The notes: generated by a model not told the origin, from the letters alone. A stretch of 64,000 nt of DNA from Lysobacterales bacterium (GCA_014238945.1 JABAAB010000116.1:1-64000); one strand, 5' to 3'; counted from the first letter of the stretch, positions 46,575 through 55,773 are shown. A program made the numbers and translations.

Positions 46575-47024
46575 TTAAACGTAATTGTAAAAATTGTCCA
46601 GTGAGCGATCCAGTGTGTATGCGTCAACCCGGATCTCACGATACACCCGGGGCATACGCACATCACCGTCATTTTTCAATGTTTCGGCAAGATCACGCAA
46701 ATCAGAAATCATTTCTCCGGTTATAACACCGCCCATGCGGTAATTATAACCGCCGGACCAACCATCCAAGGCCCTGTCGCAATAACCTTCCAGGGCCTCC
46801 CCCAACTGCTGGTTGGTGGTGGTTAATGGCATCTCTATAGGCCAATGGTCATAATTCACCTTGTCGAACAGCACCCCGATCATGTCCCGTACCGTAACCT
46901 GCCTGCCACTGAATCCCAGCACTTCCTTGAGCAGCGCCTTGTAACCCGTCCCATAGTTTTCAGCGGCCCGGCTTTCCGCCATGGGTGTAAATTTTGACAT
47001 TTCGTGTAACGCTTCGGAAGCCAT
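46575..47024 (-). CDS. Hypothetical protein, possibly 5'-truncated
   Basis: This protein of 149 residues starts at an ATG with AAGG upstream. The open frame continues further up to about 47117 and still looks like protein there, so the original gene may have been longer. The sequence is helical and soluble, with a G-W-S-G-G-Y-N-Y-R-M-G-G-V segment. No family is recognised. Its upstream end meets another broken gene head to head. Confidence 0.4.
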   Translation of the reverse strand: MASEALHEMSKFTPMAESRAAENYGTGYKALLKEVLGFSGRQVTVRDMIGVLFDKVNYDHWPIEMPLTTTNQQLGEALEGYCDRALDGWSGGYNYRMGGVITGEMISDLRDLAETLKNDGDVRMPRVYREIRVDAYTLDRSLDNFYNYV

Positions 47025-47096
47025 CAGACCTTCACCGTGCTTTTTCTTGTGTACCCAACTGGCCAGGTGGGGGATGATGCCGGACGGCCCCGTGGT

Positions 47097-47807
47097 ATGA
47101 CCTTCCGATTTGAGCATGAGGTAAGGTCTGGCGACCGTGAGCTCAAGTTGACAGAGCTTGGGCTTAGCGCGGAGTTGCAGGCTGCACTCGCGATCGGTGC
47201 ACAACTTGATGTCAAGGGTGAAGTCGCCTGGTCAAAAAACAAACACCAGGTCAAGGTGGGTGGAGAAGCCAGTGCATTTATAGGGGCGGAGGCAAAACTT
47301 AAGCTGAAACTCTCGACCAGTGCGATCGAAGGGCTCGAAGCGAAAATCGAGGCGGGCGCCTTTGCCGGTTTCAAGGCTTCAGTGAAAGGGTCGTGTGCCT
47401 ATAGCTATGACGGTCAATAACTTGCAGGGGTGGAAGCAACGGCCTCCGTTACTTTTGGTGCCGGTGCAGAATTTGCCGCCAGTATCAAGGCCCCGATTTT
47501 CGGTGCTACCGAGATTGACTTCAAGGCCAATGCAACCCTCGGCTTTGGAGCGGCAATGGAGACCAAGATATCCGTCAACTTCAGCGAACTAGGTCTTGCC
47601 ATGAGTTCTGAATTTCAGAAGGTCGTTCATTACCGGATGGTTGCCAAGGGGTGGAAGTTTGACCTGATGAATCAGCAAGCCAAGAACGAGCACTACCTCA
47701 ACAAGTCAATCAATGCGCTGCAGAAGCAGATCATCAGCACAACCAACACCATCACCACCTATGAGGAAATGGATGACGAATGCCGTCCCCTGCTGTGGCA
47801 TGGATAA
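47097..47807 (+). pseudogene. Ala/Gly-rich repetitive protein fragment broken by an in-frame stop
   Basis: Two open stretches lie in the same frame, 47097-47417 and 47421-47807, split by a single TAA at 47418-47420 that follows a glutamine codon. A CAA-to-TAA change would explain it. The sequence is a run of alternating G, A and charged residues (A-F-I-G-A-E-A-K-L-K-L-K-L, A-G-A-F-A-G-F-K-A-S-V-K-G), then a helical tail. No start codon or ribosome site is clear, so the 5' end seems missing too. No family is recognised. Confidence 0.6.
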
Positions 47808-48111
47808 TTGCCGCCAATCAAGGGACGAACAGTTACGATAGGCCGGCTGACTGGCAATCACAGGAGTCTGAGCGTCTCAGCGTCAGATTGTATTATCCCC
47901 GCGGTACCTGGTCCGGAAATTTAGCCACAAACGGGCACCAGCTGATGGTGGTTTTCTATCCATGTGAGCAACCTGGCCAGCAGCAATAATTTAAATAGTC
48001 AGCGCCAATCTCCGGAGATTTCAACCCGGGCGTTGATGCGAGTGAACACCCCACTTGCATGCTACCACCGATCGTTTCGGGTGGATCACAAGTACAACGA
48101 CCCCAGGCAAT
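47808..48111. other. Intergenic region, no gene recognised
   Basis: Only short frames with no family features are present here, after the broken Ala/Gly-rich gene and before the end of the SnoaL-like gene. It may be further eroded gene debris. Confidence 0.35.
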
Positions 48112-48648
48112 TCACTTGGCAGCCAGCGCAAAGTCTGCAGGTAGTTGCCACCTGTCATTCTCAATCACCGATACGTTTGAGACGATATACCAGCGTTCAC
48201 CGTCATTGAGCAGCTGAAAATGGTTCAGGCCACGCATCATCGGCGCGGGGTCGGAGGCTTTGAGCCGTACTTCAAAACTGCTGTACACGGATGCCATCTG
48301 GCCAAAGGATTCCACCCTTTGCTCTAGTTCCGATTCGATAAAGCCCGTGGCCGCGTAGGCTGCCTCGCTTTGGCTGATCAGCCCTTCCACATCGGTGGCC
48401 AGCAGACCGGACATCCGGGAACCCTGCAGTGCCATGACCAGCTGGGCACCATCGGCAAATAACTCGCGAAATCGGTCCCAGTCACCCGTCTCGCCGGGTT
48501 CCAGGCTGACCGTTTCATAGAGTGCTGCCACGATGGCTTGCGGGCTGACCCAGTCAGCGGAATGTTCGCCGGATGATTCGGCTATGGCTGAAGTTGACAA
48601 AAAAAAAGTGGCAATAATAGTAAATACAGATCTGCTCAATGGTTTCAT
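48112..48648 (-). CDS. Exported SnoaL/NTF2-like protein
   Basis: This 178-residue protein starts at 48648 with AAAGGAG seven bases upstream. Residues 1-23 are a signal peptide (ends S-A-I-A). The rest has an NTF2-like alpha+beta cone pattern, with W-D-R-F-R-E-L-F-A-D-G-A near residue 58 and a C-terminal G-L-N-H-F-Q-L-L-N-D-G-E-R-W-Y-I. The role is unknown; members bind or isomerise small molecules. It follows the amidohydrolase on the same strand. Confidence 0.75.
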   Translation of the reverse strand: MKPLSRSVFTIIATFFLSTSAIAESSGEHSADWVSPQAIVAALYETVSLEPGETGDWDRFRELFADGAQLVMALQGSRMSGLLATDVEGLISQSEAAYAATGFIESELEQRVESFGQMASVYSSFEVRLKASDPAPMMRGLNHFQLLNDGERWYIVSNVSVIENDRWQLPADFALAAK

Positions 48649-48679
48649 GGTATTTCTCCTTTGGTAAAAATTGTTGGTT

Positions 48680-50017
48680 TTAAAATTTGCCGGTGGCAGC
48701 AAGTGGCTGGCCGTTGTGCACCACGCCTGCGATATCCAGCGTATTGCGGATGTCATCAAGCGGATTGCTGTTCAGAAACAGAATGTCGGCCTGCAGACCG
48801 GGGACGATTCGTCCGGCCTGGTGATCCAGCCCCAGTATCTTTGCGGCACCGGATGTGGCCATGCGCAGCACCGCCCAATTCGAAATACCCGCATCGGCGT
48901 GCAGCCGCATCTCGCGATGCAGACTTCTGCCGGGTACCACCCAGGGGTTACCCAGATCGGTACCCAGGCTCATCGGTACACCGGACTCGTGCATCTGCCG
49001 GGTCAGTTCCAGGACCTTCGGCCACACGGCGCGAGCGCGCTTGTAGTCGTCCTCTTTCCAGCCGATATCAAATCGAAAAGCGCTGCGCCAGCTGTCAACC
49101 ATCGCCGGGTGGACTTCTGATAATGCGGGGTTTTCAGTGATGTGCTCATGGTCACCCCAGAACGCCGCTTCGAAGGCCACCAGGGTGGCATCCAGGTGCA
49201 CCTGGTGGCGTACCATGGCCGCGATCATTTCCCTGATCTCGTTACTGTTCAGATCAACATGCTCAAACCACTCGAAAAATCCATACGGACCGGGACGGGC
49301 CTGTTGCAGATACTGTATTCGTGCCTCTTTTGTAAGCAGTTCCGGGCTGATCGGCATCATGTGCACGATGGAATCCACCCCCAATTCCGCTGCCTCGGTC
49401 CAGCTCAGGTGACCGGTATGTACGATGCTGCGTATACCCAGGTCCTGCGCTTTGGCGATTCCGCGTGAGAGCTGGTCGGCTGACAGGGAGTGGTAGAACT
49501 TGACGTAGTCCACACCGGCATTGAACTGATCTTCCACCACGGATTCAATCGACCGCTCGGGGGTAGGGCTCTCGGTCAAGCCCGCAAACTCGGTGTTCTC
49601 GATCACCAGGCCTGCGGTCAGTGTGTTCAGTGTGTTCGGCAGTCCATTTTCAGCACGCTTGCGATAGGCCACGTTGCGACCGGTGTCACCACCAGGATTG
49701 CGAATGGTCGTGACACCGTAGCGCAGCAGGGTCTCGGAATTCTGACGGGTTATTTCAGGGTCATATTCAACCCCCACCCCGAGACGGCCCCGGGTTTTCT
49801 TCCAGGCCACGGGTCCGAGTGTTACATGTGCATGGGTGTCGATCAGCCCCGGCAGCGCGTAGCTGCCTTCCATATCCTGGATGTTGATTGAATCACTGTG
49901 CTGTATTACAAGCTCCGGCCACTGACCGCTACCGACAGCGCTTATCTTACCGTCGGTTATCAGCACCCACGAATCCACCGGAATCCCACCTGATGAATTC
50001 CGAAAGCCAGGAAACAC
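48680..50017 (-). CDS. Amidohydrolase family protein, front end probably lost
   Basis: The barrel is intact: D-T-H-A-H-V metal site, K-F-Y near residue 172, H-T-G-H, V-H-M and G-T-D-L-G-N. The family normally begins with a short beta region, often after a signal peptide, but here similarity begins only around S-W-V-L-I-T-D-G-K-I. Beyond about 49985 the frame runs into the sigma-factor fragment on the other strand. The start given is a GTG with no clear ribosome site. The protein may not be made or may lack its leader. Confidence 0.7.
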   Translation of the reverse strand: MFPGFRNSSGGIPVDSWVLITDGKISAVGSGQWPELVIQHSDSINIQDMEGSYALPGLIDTHAHVTLGPVAWKKTRGRLGVGVEYDPEITRQNSETLLRYGVTTIRNPGGDTGRNVAYRKRAENGLPNTLNTLTAGLVIENTEFAGLTESPTPERSIESVVEDQFNAGVDYVKFYHSLSADQLSRGIAKAQDLGIRSIVHTGHLSWTEAAELGVDSIVHMMPISPELLTKEARIQYLQQARPGPYGFFEWFEHVDLNSNEIREMIAAMVRHQVHLDATLVAFEAAFWGDHEHITENPALSEVHPAMVDSWRSAFRFDIGWKEDDYKRARAVWPKVLELTRQMHESGVPMSLGTDLGNPWVVPGRSLHREMRLHADAGISNWAVLRMATSGAAKILGLDHQAGRIVPGLQADILFLNSNPLDDIRNTLDIAGVVHNGQPLAATGKF

Positions 50018-50190
50018 TGCTCACTGCGATCAGGCAGTTGCCACTGCGTTACCACCAGGTGATTTCCCTGCTGCTGGAAGATATGTCTTACCAGGAGATC
50101 GCCGAGATACTTGATATCAGCGTGTCCAATGTCGGTGCCCGCGTGAACCGGGCCAGGACCCAATTAACAGAGTACCTGAAGCATGAGTGA
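49993..50190 (+). pseudogene. ECF sigma factor remnant (region 4 only)
   Basis: These 65 codons encode sigma region 4: L-L-T-A-I-R-Q-L-P, then a helix-turn-helix of M-S-Y-Q-E-I-A-E-I-L-D-I-S-V-S-N-V-G-A-R-V-N-R-A-R. Regions 1-3, including the -10-binding region 2, are missing. The frame meets the front-less amidohydrolase head to head near 49985. The downstream membrane protein overlaps the stop codon, as expected for a sigma/anti-sigma pair. It is a truncated gene or, less likely, a free-standing region 4 protein. Confidence 0.7.
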
Positions 50191-50761
50191 TGCCTTTCTC
50201 AATGAGATGAAAGACCACTGGCAAAGCATTGCCATTGACCCTCAAGACGACCGGTTTGAGCGCTTGAAGACCCGGGTGAGACGCAGGAGAACCCTGTCCC
50301 TGCTGTGGATCGTGCTGGAATTACTGACCACCATGAGTTGCATCTATGCCGGTCTTTACATGCTGCAACAGGGCGGTCTTTTGGCCTGGTTGACTGCCGG
50401 GGTATTGGTGCTGGTAATACCCGGCATGTTCATCTGGAGTTTCATGACTCAACGGAGCAATCTCCATCTGGAAGAACAAAGCCCAACAGGCTATCTCCAG
50501 GCCGAACACAGGAACCTGCTGACCAGTCTGAAAGTTCTGCGCATCATGAAAGCCCATTGCTGGGGTCTCGCCGGGTTTGTCCTGTTGTTGTGGCTTTTGG
50601 AAATCGCCGGCTTACTCGGAGCCGTTGATTTTATGCTGCTGTATACCGCGCTGACCATTTTGGTGGTCACTATCGTAGGATTAATACTGCGCCGAAGAAG
50701 ACCCCGACTGAAAGCACGGCTTGTACAGTGTGAAAAACTATTGAAGGAACTGGATTCCTGA
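50183..50761 (+). CDS. Membrane protein, likely partner of the truncated sigma factor
   Basis: This 192-residue protein has a 45-residue soluble N-terminus, then four helices in two pairs at about residues 42-62, 65-85, 125-145 and 145-165, and a basic C-terminal tail. Its ATG overlaps the sigma remnant's end by eight bases. Position suggests an anti-sigma-like role, but no zinc-binding anti-sigma motif is seen. With the sigma factor broken it may be non-functional. Confidence 0.55.
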   Translation: MSDAFLNEMKDHWQSIAIDPQDDRFERLKTRVRRRRTLSLLWIVLELLTTMSCIYAGLYMLQQGGLLAWLTAGVLVLVIPGMFIWSFMTQRSNLHLEEQSPTGYLQAEHRNLLTSLKVLRIMKAHCWGLAGFVLLLWLLEIAGLLGAVDFMLLYTALTILVVTIVGLILRRRRPRLKARLVQCEKLLKELDS

Positions 50762-50858
50762 CCCGGGCTTTTTTCCTGGCTACATTACTTTTGCCTCTGG
50801 TCTTGGCTGGAGGGTTGATTTAGCGTGGCCGGTTAAAACAATCCCTACAGGAAATCAT

Positions 50859-52604
50859 ATGAAGCTCTTCTCAAGAATCTTGCTCGGCGGTACTTTTTTT
50901 CTGATGTTAAACAGCCCATTAATCGCTCAGGACTGGGTCGAAGAAAGCAACCGGCACACCGAGGTCGTACTCAATGCCCAGGTTCAATTTCAGCCGGAAT
51001 CCGGATCCAGTCTTGGGCTCAGTGAATACGATGAACTGGTCCTTGATCTCGGGCCGCGACTGTTTGAGCGCACCACTGCACAGAACCGGGAATTGGTGAA
51101 AATGACGCAGGAATGGCTGCGTACCGCTGAAAACCCAAAGGTCATACAGGATCTGCAAATTCTGCAACAGTCACTTGAGGACAGTATCCTTTCTGCACAA
51201 CTCAATCGAAAATATCTTCTGCCCTATTACAATCTTTCCCAGAGCCTGTTCTTCGGCTTTCGTGCACTGCTGGATCCACGTGCGGACCCCGGCCGATACC
51301 CGGCTGCACTGGTCAGACTGAAGAAGTACACGGGCAGCGCTGAGGGTCACCAGCCACTGACGGAATTGGCGAAGGCGCGTACCACCGAACGCTTTACGGA
51401 GCCCGGCTTGCTGGGACCCTACAAGGGCGAGATGGAGCGGGACCTGGATAATGTCAAACGCTTTGCCGGTGGACTGGAAGGACTTTTTTCTGCATCTGGA
51501 CTGGACGGCTGGGAAGATGACCTTGGTGTGTTGCAGGGCCAACTTGATGACTATGCGCAATGGCTGCGCAGTGAGATGCTGCCGAGAGCGCGTGAAGACC
51601 ACCGTCTACCCCCTGAATTGTATGCGGACAATTTGAAGAACTTCGGGGTAAGAGCAGCACCCGAGGACCTGATACGTGACGCACAATTCGGTTTCCAGGA
51701 GATCAAGGGTCAGATGCGCTCGGTCGCCCGCCAGATCGCCGATGCCAGGGGCTGGGAAAACGGCGATCTGATGTACGTGATGAAGGAACTGAAAAAGAAC
51801 CAGATTCCGCAGGACGAAATACTTGATGTCTACATGCAACGCCTGGCCGCCATAGAGGACATGATTCGCACACACGATGTCATCACCCTGCCCGACCGGG
51901 ACGCATCCATACGCTTGGCCACCGAGGCAGAATCTGCCAGCATACCGGCACCCTTTATGAGCCCGCCCCAACTGATTGGCAACACTGGCCAGTACGGTGA
52001 GTTTGTACTGGTGCAGAACAACCCGGCGGCAGGTGAAGACAGCCAGATGGATGACTGGAGCCACGATGCAATGACCTGGGCCATGACCGTTCACGAAGCC
52101 CGTCCAGGCCACGAATTGCAGTTCGCGTCACTGGTCGAAAATGGTACATCCCTGGCACGCACGACTTACGCGTTCAATAGTGCCAATGTCGAAGGTTGGG
52201 GGCTTTATTCGGAGGCGATCATGCTCGAATACCTGCCGCTGGAAGGACAATTGTTCACCTTGTTCGCACGTCTGCAACGAGCTGCCCGTATGTTCATGGA
52301 CCCGATGGTCAACCTCGGCTTAATGACACCGGAAGAAGCGATCAACTTCATGATCAACCAGATCGGCCTGTCCCATGCCATGGCCAGTTCTGAAGCCGAC
52401 CGTTATGCATTCCGCTCCCCCGGCCAGGCCACCTCGTATTACTACGGCTACCGGAATCTTCAACGTCTGCGCACCGAGGTGGAAATGGAACTCGGCGATC
52501 GTTTCAATCAGCGCAAGTTTCATGACTTTGTCCTGGAACAGGGTCTTTTACCACCGGACCTGTTACGCAAGGCGGTGCTGGAGGATTTTGTTCCGACACA
52601 GTGA
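50859..52604 (+). CDS. DUF885 family exported hydrolase
   Basis: This 581-residue protein starts with a signal peptide (ends near L-I-A-Q) and has the DUF885 zinc motif H-E-A-R-P-G-H near residue 411, with E-G-W-G-L-Y-S-E about 35 residues later supplying the third ligand. These proteins look like gluzincin-type peptidases or amidases. It is likely periplasmic. It stands alone, with a stretch of about 100 bases before it. Confidence 0.88.
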   Translation: MKLFSRILLGGTFFLMLNSPLIAQDWVEESNRHTEVVLNAQVQFQPESGSSLGLSEYDELVLDLGPRLFERTTAQNRELVKMTQEWLRTAENPKVIQDLQILQQSLEDSILSAQLNRKYLLPYYNLSQSLFFGFRALLDPRADPGRYPAALVRLKKYTGSAEGHQPLTELAKARTTERFTEPGLLGPYKGEMERDLDNVKRFAGGLEGLFSASGLDGWEDDLGVLQGQLDDYAQWLRSEMLPRAREDHRLPPELYADNLKNFGVRAAPEDLIRDAQFGFQEIKGQMRSVARQIADARGWENGDLMYVMKELKKNQIPQDEILDVYMQRLAAIEDMIRTHDVITLPDRDASIRLATEAESASIPAPFMSPPQLIGNTGQYGEFVLVQNNPAAGEDSQMDDWSHDAMTWAMTVHEARPGHELQFASLVENGTSLARTTYAFNSANVEGWGLYSEAIMLEYLPLEGQLFTLFARLQRAARMFMDPMVNLGLMTPEEAINFMINQIGLSHAMASSEADRYAFRSPGQATSYYYGYRNLQRLRTEVEMELGDRFNQRKFHDFVLEQGLLPPDLLRKAVLEDFVPTQ

Positions 52605-52660
52605 CCTTTGCAACCACGGTCCCGGACATACAGAATTAAGGAATCCAGGAACAGGTGAGA

Positions 52661-53086
52661 ATGAAGACACATCAATCATCAGGTGGATGTCATTGCGGCA
52701 ATATTTCATTTGCAATGGAGACGGGAAACCCGCTGTCCACGCACAATCCCAGGGCTTGTGACTGTACGTTCTGCCTCAAACATGGTGCTGCCTGTGTTTC
52801 TGATAACCTGGGCAATCTGGACATACCTATCCGGGAAAACAATGACCTGGCCAGGTACCGCCAGGGCAGTGGCCATGCCGAGCTCCTGATTTGTCAGATA
52901 TGTGGTGTACTGGTGGCGGTCTGCCATTCAGTGCAGGGTCGAATCTACGCCGCCGTGAATAGTCGGTCAGTGGACAATGCACACTTTGGAGGGGAAGTCA
53001 CAGTTTCACCACAACGGTTGCCAGCCAATGACAAAATCGATCGCTGGCAGGACATCTGGTTTGCCGATGTCCGGATCAGGGCCTGA
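52661..53086 (+). CDS. GFA/CENP-V family zinc protein (copy 3, divergent)
   Basis: This 141-residue GFA-fold protein has G-G-C-H-C-G, C-D-C-T-F-C-L-K-H-G and C-Q-I-C-G motifs. The middle C-x-C-x-x-C is like the other copies, but the rest differs much more. AGGTGA lies before the ATG; a GTG at 52655 is possible. A 10-base-pair hairpin follows the gene. Confidence 0.8.
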   Translation: MKTHQSSGGCHCGNISFAMETGNPLSTHNPRACDCTFCLKHGAACVSDNLGNLDIPIRENNDLARYRQGSGHAELLICQICGVLVAVCHSVQGRIYAAVNSRSVDNAHFGGEVTVSPQRLPANDKIDRWQDIWFADVRIRA

Positions 53087-53105
53087 TCGATTTCCCGGTA
53101 AACGT

Positions 53106-53130
53106 CAAACCCTGGAAAAGCCAGGGTTTG
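53106..53130. terminator. Bidirectional hairpin between converging genes
   Basis: A ten-base perfect stem (CAAACCCTGG with CCAGGGTTTG) closes a five-base loop, AAAAG. It lies between the GFA gene and the M24-family gene, which converge. It has no T-run on the plus strand. Confidence 0.6.
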
Positions 53131-53168
53131 GGACGGAATAGAGAAGGGTGATTGTGGGTCGGAAGACA

Positions 53169-54374
53169 CTACAGATCCGTTGGATACGTCGACAGAATTT
53201 CAACTCCGTCTAAGGTCAACAAAACCTGTTCTTCAAGCTTGACACCCTGGGTGCCACCCTCTTCCCCAATATAGGATTCCATGCAAACAACAGTGCCCGC
53301 TTTGAGCGTATCGTCATAACCGGTCCTGTCGAAGTCCTGCAGATGGGTCAGCGAAGGGTACTCGTCGGCCAGTCCCACTCCATGGCCAATACAGGAATAA
53401 TGGTTGGCCTGATATTGATCGGGAATGGGCCAGGCACGCTCTGCCAGTTCACGCAGGGAAAGCCCGGGTTTGAGCAGGGCGATATTGTGGGTGATCTCTT
53501 CGAGCGCCAGGGAATGCAGTTGGCTTTGTTCACGGGTCGGTTGATCCACACAGACCCAGGTGCGGGAAATGTCGGCACAATATCCATAGGGACCTATCAG
53601 GTCGGTATCGAAGCTGACCAGGTCACCCTGTTCGATCACGCGGTGTGAACACTCCTGGTACCAGGGGTTGGTTCTCGGCCCTGATGTCAGCAGACGAGTC
53701 TCAATCCACTCCCCACCGAGCGCAATATTTGTCTCGTGTAGTTTGGCCCACAACTGGTTTTCGGTAATTCCGGGGATGAGTGCCTCGTGCATGGCAGAAA
53801 TACCAGCTTCGCAAACACCGATGGCACAACGCATCAGGCTGATTTCCCCCGGGGATTTGATCTCGCGGGCCTGCTCCATGACGGGAAACCCGTCAAACAG
53901 CGACATGTCCTGTTTTTTTAATTCGTGCAAACCCGGGTATCCCGCTTTGTCCACGGCCAGGCGATTGTTTCGGCCACCATGCAACCGCACCAGGTCAGCT
54001 ATCTCCGCTGCCCATCGCGTGGCCATTTCCGCCTGGCGGTCGCCCGCCGCAAAGTAGTACCAGGCGGTGGAGTGCCTGACCTCGTCAATGGTCGGTATGT
54101 CTTCACACAGGTGTTGCGCAGACTCACCTTCAAACAGAACCACCGGACCCTCGGCAGTCACCAGTACGTATCGTTGCTCATTGTGCATCGACCAGAGCTG
54201 CATATTGGTCACATCGGTGGCGTAGCGGGTATTGATCGGATCAAATAGCAGGATGGCGGCATAATCACGCCGTACCAGTTCGGCCCGGACCCGCCTCAGC
54301 CGGTAGGCGCGTACTTCATCGAGATCCGCGGGTGGAACGCTGAATTCCATGGCCCCGTGCTGTGTGCTGGTCAC
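53169..54374 (-). CDS. DddP-like M24 family protein (possible DMSP lyase)
   Basis: This 401-residue M24-fold protein has metal ligands D256, D268, H331, E366 and E381. Regions such as R-Y-A-T-D-V-T-N-M-Q-L-W, G-G-E-W-I-E-T-R-L-L-T-S-G-P-R and F-D-T-D-L-I-G-P-Y-G match my memory of DddP, the DMSP lyase of Roseobacter. Y326 and D337 sit five before and six after H331, as the reported catalytic Tyr and Asp of DddP do. It is about 45 residues shorter at the N-terminus than the DddP I recall. DddP cleaves DMSP to dimethyl sulfide and acrylate. It could also be a peptidase or hydrolase of the same clade. It overlaps the acetyltransferase gene. Confidence 0.65.
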   Translation of the reverse strand: MTSTQHGAMEFSVPPADLDEVRAYRLRRVRAELVRRDYAAILLFDPINTRYATDVTNMQLWSMHNEQRYVLVTAEGPVVLFEGESAQHLCEDIPTIDEVRHSTAWYYFAAGDRQAEMATRWAAEIADLVRLHGGRNNRLAVDKAGYPGLHELKKQDMSLFDGFPVMEQAREIKSPGEISLMRCAIGVCEAGISAMHEALIPGITENQLWAKLHETNIALGGEWIETRLLTSGPRTNPWYQECSHRVIEQGDLVSFDTDLIGPYGYCADISRTWVCVDQPTREQSQLHSLALEEITHNIALLKPGLSLRELAERAWPIPDQYQANHYSCIGHGVGLADEYPSLTHLQDFDRTGYDDTLKAGTVVCMESYIGEEGGTQGVKLEEQVLLTLDGVEILSTYPTDL

Positions 54375-54847
54375 AGAATCTCTTGTTCCCGCAACATCAT
54401 GGGTTGCTCGCCTTCGCTTAATTTAAAACCCAGGTGTTGGTAGAACGCAATCGCTGACGGGTTTTTACCGTACACCGCGAGCTTTACATAGCCGCTGCCC
54501 CACTCCCTCGCCCAATCACGAACTGTCCATAACAAGTCCCGACCCAGACCCGTCCCACGCAAGTGATCCGCAACATACAAATCCTGCACATAGACACCGG
54601 GCTTGCCAAACCAGGTGGAGTATTCACGAAACCAGATCACCAGACCCACGGCTTCATCACCATCAAAGCCCAGAGCCGTTTCAAAATACGACGGATTCCC
54701 GAAACCGTCACGTTCAATATCCTGAACGGTTGCCTTGATTTCATTCGGCTCACCCATTGATGCCGCAAGATCAACCAGCATGCGGTGCACCTGTGGCGCA
54801 TCCTCAGCGCGGGCACGCCTGATACCGATGTTGTTTTTTGTATTCAA
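54371..54847 (-). CDS. GNAT family N-acetyltransferase
   Basis: This protein of 158 residues starts at a TTG whose bases overlap the stop of the BKACE gene (TTGA); a longer ATG start at 54892 would extend into that gene. Acetyl-CoA binding is shown by V-Q-D-L-Y-V and L-R-G-T-G-L-G-R-D-L-L, and F-Y-Q-H-L-G-F closes the fold. Its stop overlaps the next gene's start by four bases. The substrate is unknown. Confidence 0.82.
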   Translation of the reverse strand: MNTKNNIGIRRARAEDAPQVHRMLVDLAASMGEPNEIKATVQDIERDGFGNPSYFETALGFDGDEAVGLVIWFREYSTWFGKPGVYVQDLYVADHLRGTGLGRDLLWTVRDWAREWGSGYVKLAVYGKNPSAIAFYQHLGFKLSEGEQPMMLREQEIL

Positions 54848-55773
54848 AACGCGACCTGTCCACTGCCCTTGGTGGCCAGCAATTCGCGGCATTCACCGGC
54901 GCTTGCTATATCAAACCCCAGCTCTTCAAGTATGGTTCGAATTTTGGTCACCTGCTCGGCATTGCTGCGCGCCAGTGTACCGGCACTGATGGTCAGGTTG
55001 TCTTCCAGACCCACGCGGACATTGCCACCGAGGATGGCACCGGCGGTGGCCAGACGCATTTGCATGGCACCGGCACCCAGCACCGAGAAACTGTAGGTAT
55101 CACCCAGCAAGCGGTCTGCGCTGGCCTTCATGGCGCCCAGGTTTTCGGGAGACGCGCCGATACCACCCAATACACCCAGCACGAATTGCACGTACAGCGG
55201 TGGCTTGACCAGGCCTTTGTTCAGGTAATACGCCAGGGTTTCTATATGCCCGATGTCGTAGCACTCGAACTCGAAGCGTGCACCATCAGTCTTACCCAGT
55301 TCGCTCAATATCACCTCGATATCTTCAAAGGTATTACGAAACAGGTTGCCGCGGCTGGCATCCAACAGCTTTGGCTCCCAGTCATGCTTCCATTCGGTGT
55401 AACGTTCCTTCAGTGGAAAAATACCGAAATTCATGGACCCCATATTCAACGAACACATCTCGGGTTTGACTGCACGCGCCGGGGCCAGTCTCTCATCCAG
55501 GGTCATCACCGAACTGCCACCAGTGGAAATATTGAGCACCGCATCGCAACGGCCTTTTATCTTGGGCAAAAAGTCCATGAAATGATTCGGGTCCGCACTC
55601 GGAAAACCCGTCTCCGGATGACGTGCATGCAGGTGGATGATGGCTGCGCCGGCTTCGGCGGCGGCAATGGAGGCCTGCGCAATATCATCGCCCGTGATGG
55701 GCAGGAAAGGGCTCATGGTCGGGGTATGAATTGAGCCTGTAACCGCACAGGTGATGATGATTTTTCTGCCCAT
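54844..55773 (-). CDS. BKACE family beta-keto acid cleavage enzyme (DUF849)
   Basis: This 309-residue TIM-barrel enzyme cleaves a beta-keto acid with acetyl-CoA to give a CoA ester and acetoacetate; carnitine breakdown and lysine fermentation use relatives. The N-terminal I-I-T-C-A-V-T-G and H-L-H-A-R (zinc ligands) are typical, and V-G-L-E-D-N appears near the end. AGG lies eight bases before the ATG at 55773. It is the first gene of a three-gene operon with the GNAT and DddP-like proteins. Confidence 0.88.
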   Translation of the reverse strand: MGRKIIITCAVTGSIHTPTMSPFLPITGDDIAQASIAAAEAGAAIIHLHARHPETGFPSADPNHFMDFLPKIKGRCDAVLNISTGGSSVMTLDERLAPARAVKPEMCSLNMGSMNFGIFPLKERYTEWKHDWEPKLLDASRGNLFRNTFEDIEVILSELGKTDGARFEFECYDIGHIETLAYYLNKGLVKPPLYVQFVLGVLGGIGASPENLGAMKASADRLLGDTYSFSVLGAGAMQMRLATAGAILGGNVRVGLEDNLTISAGTLARSNAEQVTKIRTILEELGFDIASAGECRELLATKGSGQVAF

